Origin: Gemmatimonadales bacterium
GTDB lineage: Bacteria > Gemmatimonadota > Gemmatimonadetes > Gemmatimonadales > GWC2-71-9
NCBI GenBank assembly: GCA_025929805.1
Contig: JAICPP010000002.1
Location: 1 to 34,582, forward strand
Direction of reading: 5' to 3'
DNA: 34,582 nt
The position numbers were made by a program, and so were the translations under genes. Shown in pieces: positions 29,550-34,582 of this stretch. Numbering within the stretch: position 1 is the stretch's first letter; each line of letters opens with the position of its first letter. The notes beneath the pieces were generated by a model, which saw only the letters and a list, made by a program, of their open reading frames with translations, was not told the origin of the DNA and ran no database searches.

Positions 29550-32500
29550 CGCGGGCGTTTATGGGTGCTGATTGTGGTGGCCGCGGGTGGGGCTGCCGCG
29601 GAGTGGCTGCGGCAGCCTGCCGCCATCTGGCTGTGGATTGCCTGGCTGTGCGTGCTGCTGGAGCTCGCCGCCCTGTGGCCGCTTACCGGCTGGCGCCGTC
29701 GAGGTCTGGTGGTGCTGCTGGGTGGGATGGCCTTGGGGCTCACGCTCAGTCAGCGGCAGCTGAATGGCATCGAGAAACGTTGGCCGGAGGTTCGCGAGAA
29801 GCGGATTACAGCGGCCTCCCAGCATCTCTCGGGCGATCTCCACTCCGCGCTGCATCGGGCCGAGCGGTTGGCCGAGGCCGCCGTCGCCACTTCGACACAG
29901 AGCCGGGGCGGGGCCCTCCGGGTGCTGAATCGCATGGTGCCATCGGCTGGTCCCGAGATGAGTGTGGTGGTGTTCGATCAGCAAGGCCAGCCCTGGGCAT
30001 GGGCCGGCCGCCACCGGCTCCCGCCCCGCATGGAGGGCGACTCCTTTGCCGCGCGGGCGAGTGGATATTACGTGGTGCTGGAGGCGCGGCGCCACTCGGC
30101 CGAGGGGCACAGCGCCGCCGCGGCAGTGTTGATCTGGGCTCATCCAGCGGTGCCCGACCGCGATCGCAGCCTGGCGGAGTTGTTCCGGACCCGTACGGAA
30201 GTCGGGCTTGCCGTGTATCCTGCCGGCACTGCTCCTGACAGCAGGGACGTCTTCGATTACGAGGAGCCAACCACAGCCGGTCCCCGGCTCCTGTTCAGCG
30301 TCCAGCCCATACCGCCGGAACAGGGCTCGGCAAAGGAGTTGCTGTTCCACCGAACCAGCCAGGGAGTGGTGTGGCTGGTTCTTCTGATTTTCATCCTGGC
30401 GCTCACGCTCGCGAGCCGGCCAGTAGAGCGATTTCTGCTTCTTGGGTTGGTACTGTGGCTCGCGGCGCGCGCGCCAATCGGGTCGGCGCTCGGGTTACAG
30501 TCTCTCTTCTCCCCCGCAACCTTCTTTCGATCGCTTCTCGGCCCCCTGTCGGGGTCAGCCGGAGTGTTGGCGCTGGCCGGCATCCTTCTCACCATGGCCG
30601 GCGTCTGGCTCTGGAGACGCAGACTGTCGCGGCGCTGGTACGGGGCTCTGCTCGGGGTGCTCCTGCTGCTGGCTTCTCCTTACCTGATCAGCGACCTGGG
30701 TCGGGGTATCACCCCGCCGGCAGGCGGTGTCTCTATTGGACTCTGGCTTACCTGGCAGCTCACGCTACTGGTCAGTGCGTCCGGGTTGATCGTCCTGGCC
30801 GCCGCCCTCTTTCGCGGCAATGCCGACGAGAGCCCCAATCGGTGGCGGATCCTGGTGGCCGTCGGAATTGCCTTCGCTGCCGCCATCATCGGGGTTCTGG
30901 TCTGGAGTCCCCGGGGTGGGTGGCCCGATTGGTACACCTTTCTCTGGACGCCGGCCCTGCTGCTCGTGGCGCTTCCGGCTAGCCGCTGGGCTACCATCAT
31001 CGGCATCGCACTGGTTGCGGGAAGCTCTGCCGCGCTGCTGACCTGGGGAGCGGAGCTGTCGGGACGAGTTCAGGTTGCCCAACGCGATCTGGCCCGACTG
31101 GGCGAGGAGTCAGACCCGCTGGTGGTGCCGCTCCTGGAGGGGTTCGGCGAGCAGATCCGCCGTGCACCCCCGGCGGCGAACGCCTCCCAGATGTACGCAC
31201 TGTGGCACGGCTCATCCCTGAGCAATCAGCGGTACCCGGCGCATCTGGCGCTCTGGACCAACTCCGGTGCGCCGCGTGCCGAACTGGCTCTGGACTCCCT
31301 GGATCTTCCCCCGGCACTGCTGGGTCGCATGGTCAGGACCTTGCCGGCCGGTGACAGTCTCGAGGTAGCCCAACTCATCCGGCTCCCCGGTGTTCACTAC
31401 GTGCTGATCGTGCGACTAGCCTCGGACGAGATCATGACCGTGTCGATTGGACCCCGGACAGAGCTCATCCCTCCGGAACGCCTCGGTCGCCTGCTGGATC
31501 CAGCGCGCCACAATGCGCCGCTCTATACCTTTACCCTATCTCCGCCCACCGCCAGCAGCGCACTGCAGCAGCCGTCTCGATGGCGTCGAGAGGGCTGGAC
31601 GCTCCGGAGAGAGCACCCTTTGACTCTCGCCGGCACCACCCGAGTGGTGCATGCGACCATAGATCTCCGCGGACCGGTTCCTCTGTTCGTACGTGGAGTG
31701 TTGGTGGTGCTTCTGGACGCAGCCGTGCTGGCCATGCTCTGGTTCGTCGCCGAGCTGGCAGCTGGTGTACGGCTGCGGAAACCTCGGTGGCAGAGTCTCG
31801 CCCGCTCCTTTCGAATCCGCTTGGCGGTCACGCTGGGCGCCTTCTTCATTCTGCCGGCCGTCGTATTCGCTGCGTGGAGCTTTGCCCGGCTTGCGGGTGA
31901 GGCGGAGCGCAGCCGTGACTTGCTGATCGCTCAAACCCTTCGCGACGCCGTCGTAGCCGCTGGAGCAGGCTTTCGTTCCGGAGCTCTGCCACCTGATAGC
32001 CTCCATCAGCTCAGCCGTCAGGTAGATGCCGATCTCGCCTTGTATCGGGGCGGAGTGCTCAGCGGAATCAGCAACGTGGTGCTGGAGGAACTCGGAGTGG
32101 TCGGGCAGCTGATGGATCCGGGTGCCTTCGAAGCACTCGCACTGGAAGGGTCGCTCGAGGTCATCCAGGACGGCTCCATTCCTCAACTGGCAGAGCGGGT
32201 CGGGTATCGGGTAGTACAGCCGGGCACGCCGGCCGACCTCGCCGTGCTCGCGACCCCCCAGCTGGGCGACGATGCTCTGCTCCGTACCAGGCAGCTGGAC
32301 CTCGCATTGCTTTTGTTGCTGGCCACGCTGGTGGGTGTCGCCGCTGCTTTGTCGGGAGCCCAGATTGCGGCCCGCGCGCTATCTCGGCCGGTGGCCGAGT
32401 TGCGGCGGTCGGCGCTCGCGCTGGGCAAGGGCGGTCCGATGCCCCGGCATTCCGAACGGCCTCCACTCGAGTTCGAGCCCGTGTTTGCCGCCTTCGAGCG

Positions 32501-33527
32501 AATGGCTGCCGACATTCAGTCGAGTCAGCGAGCGCTGGAGGAAGCCCGGCGACGCACCGCCACGGTCCTCGCCACCGTGGCTACAGGAGTGGTGGGCGTC
32601 GATCCTGAGGGGAGAGTTCTGATAGCCAACCGCCAGGCCGTCGACCTGCTCGGGATGGAGCTGGCGGAAGGACAGTCATTTCTCGATCGACTGCCGCCGG
32701 AATGGCTTTCTCTGGCCGTTGCAGTGCGCCGCTTCCTGGGTGATCCTGCTGCCGACGGGTCGGCTGAACTGGAGGTCGGTGGCCGCCGGCTCACCTTGCA
32801 GCTTGCCTCGCTCGGACCTCAGCTGCGTGGTGCCGTGCTCGCACTGAATGACGTGACCGATGTGTCGCGCGCCGAGCGCGTGCTGGCCTGGGGGGAGATG
32901 GCCCGGCAGGTTGCTCACGAGATCAAAAATCCGCTCACGCCCATGCGGCTCGGCATGCAACACCTCCGCCGGGTATACCGCGACCGCCGGGAAGACTTCG
33001 ACCGTACGCTGGAGGAGACCGCCAGCCGCATCCTCGCAGAGATCGACCGACTCGACACCATTGCGCGGGCATTCAGCCGGTTCGCGGCACCTGCAGTCGG
33101 GGACCAACCGCTTGACCGAGTCGATCTTGGCTCTGTGGTCGGGGAAGTGGTTCAGCTATATCACCTGGCGGAAGAGGGGTGTGAGGTGCGCCTGATCGCC
33201 GAGTCGCAGGCGGTCGGAGCAGCACGAGCAGACGAGGTGAAAGAAGTCGTCGTCAACCTGCTGGAGAATGCCCGGAATGCCGGAGCGACGCTGGTCAGCG
33301 TCACGCTGGGGCCCGGCTTGATCACCGTGGCCGACAATGGAACCGGGATCCCAGCCGAGCTCCTCCCCTACGTGTTCGAGCCCCGGTTCTCGACCACAAC
33401 CAGTGGTTCTGGTCTGGGTTTGGCGATCGTTCGACGTCTGGTGGAGAGCTGGGGTGGACGGGTGAACGTGGAGAGCGGGGTAGGTCGCGGGACTGTGGTG
33501 AGAATCCAGCTTGCGGCGGCTAGTTAG
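29541..33527 (+). CDS. Large multi-span NtrY-like sensor histidine kinase
   Basis: This sensor kinase of about 1328 residues has roughly a dozen membrane segments. It starts with hydrophobic spans, then has an exported sensor-like region (about 60-270). A block of about eight further spans follows, then a second exported region and a third short sensor before the last membrane helix near GVAAALSGAQIA. The cytosolic part has HAMP (ARALSRPVAELRRSALALG), PAS (VATGVVGVDPEGRVLIANRQ), and a HisKA domain with VAHEIKNPLTPMRL, whose phosphorylated His is residue 1126. The HATPase has LLENARNAGA, VADNGTGIP and GSGLGLAIVRRLVESWGG. NtrY-type kinases sense envelope or nitrogen signals. No response regulator is adjacent. 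GTG 29541 or GTG 29565 may be the start. Confidence 0.88.
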   Translation: MIHRGRLWVLIVVAAGGAAAEWLRQPAAIWLWIAWLCVLLELAALWPLTGWRRRGLVVLLGGMALGLTLSQRQLNGIEKRWPEVREKRITAASQHLSGDLHSALHRAERLAEAAVATSTQSRGGALRVLNRMVPSAGPEMSVVVFDQQGQPWAWAGRHRLPPRMEGDSFAARASGYYVVLEARRHSAEGHSAAAAVLIWAHPAVPDRDRSLAELFRTRTEVGLAVYPAGTAPDSRDVFDYEEPTTAGPRLLFSVQPIPPEQGSAKELLFHRTSQGVVWLVLLIFILALTLASRPVERFLLLGLVLWLAARAPIGSALGLQSLFSPATFFRSLLGPLSGSAGVLALAGILLTMAGVWLWRRRLSRRWYGALLGVLLLLASPYLISDLGRGITPPAGGVSIGLWLTWQLTLLVSASGLIVLAAALFRGNADESPNRWRILVAVGIAFAAAIIGVLVWSPRGGWPDWYTFLWTPALLLVALPASRWATIIGIALVAGSSAALLTWGAELSGRVQVAQRDLARLGEESDPLVVPLLEGFGEQIRRAPPAANASQMYALWHGSSLSNQRYPAHLALWTNSGAPRAELALDSLDLPPALLGRMVRTLPAGDSLEVAQLIRLPGVHYVLIVRLASDEIMTVSIGPRTELIPPERLGRLLDPARHNAPLYTFTLSPPTASSALQQPSRWRREGWTLRREHPLTLAGTTRVVHATIDLRGPVPLFVRGVLVVLLDAAVLAMLWFVAELAAGVRLRKPRWQSLARSFRIRLAVTLGAFFILPAVVFAAWSFARLAGEAERSRDLLIAQTLRDAVVAAGAGFRSGALPPDSLHQLSRQVDADLALYRGGVLSGISNVVLEELGVVGQLMDPGAFEALALEGSLEVIQDGSIPQLAERVGYRVVQPGTPADLAVLATPQLGDDALLRTRQLDLALLLLLATLVGVAAALSGAQIAARALSRPVAELRRSALALGKGGPMPRHSERPPLEFEPVFAAFERMAADIQSSQRALEEARRRTATVLATVATGVVGVDPEGRVLIANRQAVDLLGMELAEGQSFLDRLPPEWLSLAVAVRRFLGDPAADGSAELEVGGRRLTLQLASLGPQLRGAVLALNDVTDVSRAERVLAWGEMARQVAHEIKNPLTPMRLGMQHLRRVYRDRREDFDRTLEETASRILAEIDRLDTIARAFSRFAAPAVGDQPLDRVDLGSVVGEVVQLYHLAEEGCEVRLIAESQAVGAARADEVKEVVVNLLENARNAGATLVSVTLGPGLITVADNGTGIPAELLPYVFEPRFSTTTSGSGLGLAIVRRLVESWGGRVNVESGVGRGTVVRIQLAAAS

Positions 33528-34582
33528 CGGCTGCTGACCCTCGCTCGTTCGGCCGCGGCAATCATCAGTGCCTCCTCCTGAGTTCGGGCGCGGCGGAGCA
33601 GCCGCACAGCGGCCTGCATCTGCCGATCCGACAGCGCGCGACGCCGCGCTTCCGCCGCCGGGCCGAACAACTCCCGCGTAATCTCATAGCCCAGCTGCTC
33701 ATCGATATAGGCGGAGGCGTTATCAAACGTCGTCCGTGATAACTCCAGGCCGATCTGCTCCAGTCGTGCGAAGACCTCATTCCGCATCTCCCCGGTTACC
33801 CTGAAGGACTCGAATCGGGGTGCTCCGGGAGTCTTGTGAAGGTCCTCTGCGTAATTGGCCAGCACGCTCCGGAAGGGACCGATGTCCTCGCCCAGAGCGC
33901 TCAGCAAGGCACGCTCTGCGTCGGAGCGGGGAGCACCACGTACGGTAAGGTCCGGGAGAATACCGCTTGCATCGGGGATGGCCCGGCCGGCATCGGTATG
34001 GAAGAGACGTGGCGCCAGTGCCGGAGTCCGATTGCCGATCGCTCCCTCCTTATCCGGTCTGGGTCTCTGAACCGTGCGGCCGCTCGGAGTGTACCAGCGT
34101 GCGGTAGTGAGTTTGATCGCGATCTCTTCGCCCAGCGGATATGTCGTCTGGAGCACGCCCTTTCCGAAACTCGGTGCCCCCAGTATCACGGCGCGATCAT
34201 GATCCTGAAGCGCTCCCGCGATCAGCTCGGCAGAGCTGGCCGTTCCGTGATTTACCAAAATTGCGATCCGGAGGTCGTCCCATCCACCCGACTGGCCCGC
34301 GAGGTAGACCTTGGAGTGCTCGGGTGAGCGTCCTTGGGACACAGCCACGGTGTCCCCCGGCTCCAGGAAGAGGCTGGCCACCCGAACACCTTCATTGATG
34401 AGTCCACCCGGATTGCCTCGAAGGTCGAGGACCAGCGAGGTCATTCCGTCTCCGAGCAGACGATCGACTGCCTGGCGGAGCTCAACCGCCGCACCATCGC
34501 TGATTCGGACAACATCATGGTGTCGAGCAGATCGAAAACCGTGGAGCCTTTTTCCTTCCCGGCGCGCGTCGATCCGGTCAGG
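33524..34582 (-). CDS. S41-family C-terminal processing protease, N-terminus outside the window
   Basis: The reading frame continues to the window edge, so the N-terminal part, including any signal and PDZ domain, is missing. The visible part begins with a typical S41 core: VRISDGAAVELRQAVDRLL, then LVLDLRGNPGG, a hallmark of CtpA/Prc proteases. The nucleophile Ser is in NHGTASSAELIAGALQDHDR and the general-base Lys in GAPSFGKG. A long Arg/Glu-rich helical C-terminal extension (from about 100 residues after the Lys) is present. Such proteases trim the C-termini of periplasmic proteins. The stop overlaps the kinase stop by 4 bp (TTAG, 33524-33527), so the two genes converge without a spacer. 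Confidence 0.88.
   Translation of the reverse strand, partial: PDRIDARREGKRLHGFRSARHHDVVRISDGAAVELRQAVDRLLGDGMTSLVLDLRGNPGGLINEGVRVASLFLEPGDTVAVSQGRSPEHSKVYLAGQSGGWDDLRIAILVNHGTASSAELIAGALQDHDRAVILGAPSFGKGVLQTTYPLGEEIAIKLTTARWYTPSGRTVQRPRPDKEGAIGNRTPALAPRLFHTDAGRAIPDASGILPDLTVRGAPRSDAERALLSALGEDIGPFRSVLANYAEDLHKTPGAPRFESFRVTGEMRNEVFARLEQIGLELSRTTFDNASAYIDEQLGYEITRELFGPAAEARRRALSDRQMQAAVRLLRRARTQEEALMIAAAERARVSSR

Overview
This is a G+C-rich bacterial chromosome segment made of housekeeping and envelope genes. I see no insertion sequence, prophage, CRISPR array, tRNA or rRNA. Gemmatimonadota is my best guess for the lineage. The clues are an MglB/MglA polarity pair beside recR and pgsA, a bacillithiol-type deacetylase, LolC/MacB-type permeases, a very large NtrY-like kinase, and hairpins built from tandem 7-8 bp words. 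This placement is inference from gene content, not from a phylogenetic marker.

Layout. Positions 2-826 hold the 3' part of a secreted protein of unknown function, followed by a 450-bp AT-rich non-coding stretch. From 1279 to 9890 one plus-strand series encodes a YtcJ-like amidohydrolase, pyruvate kinase, a PhnP-like MBL hydrolase, glucose-6-phosphate isomerase, class II aldolase, a YtxH protein, a YihY/BrkB membrane protein and a SnoaL-like lipoprotein. Three glycolytic enzymes therefore sit together. An SRP RNA gene (ffs, 9937-10033) precedes dnaX-ybaB-recR, then a small membrane protein, mglB, mglA, pgsA, cinA, grpE and dnaJ.

From 18173 to 29549 the genes are on the minus strand, in two groups. 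The first is bacillithiol-type deacetylase, cysteine desulfurase, mnmA and a YvlD-like membrane protein, which share a sulfur/thiol theme. The second is a secreted protein, TolC-like channel, MacA-like adaptor, two MacB/FtsX permeases and a DUF4349 lipoprotein. This looks like a tripartite export system with no ATPase gene. A creatininase-family protein lies upstream of this group. It diverges from a 1328-residue histidine kinase (29541-33527), which converges with an S41 protease that runs off the window.

The most unusual signal is a set of seven loci between 11162 and 21797. Each carries contiguous degenerate 7- or 8-bp words, and six of the seven are arranged as two opposed arms that can form a hairpin. 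The word differs at each locus but the architecture is constant. Two octamer loci lie inside reading frames, in the DnaX linker and the cysteine desulfurase tail. The others sit at gene ends or directly against start codons. I see no mobile gene beside them.
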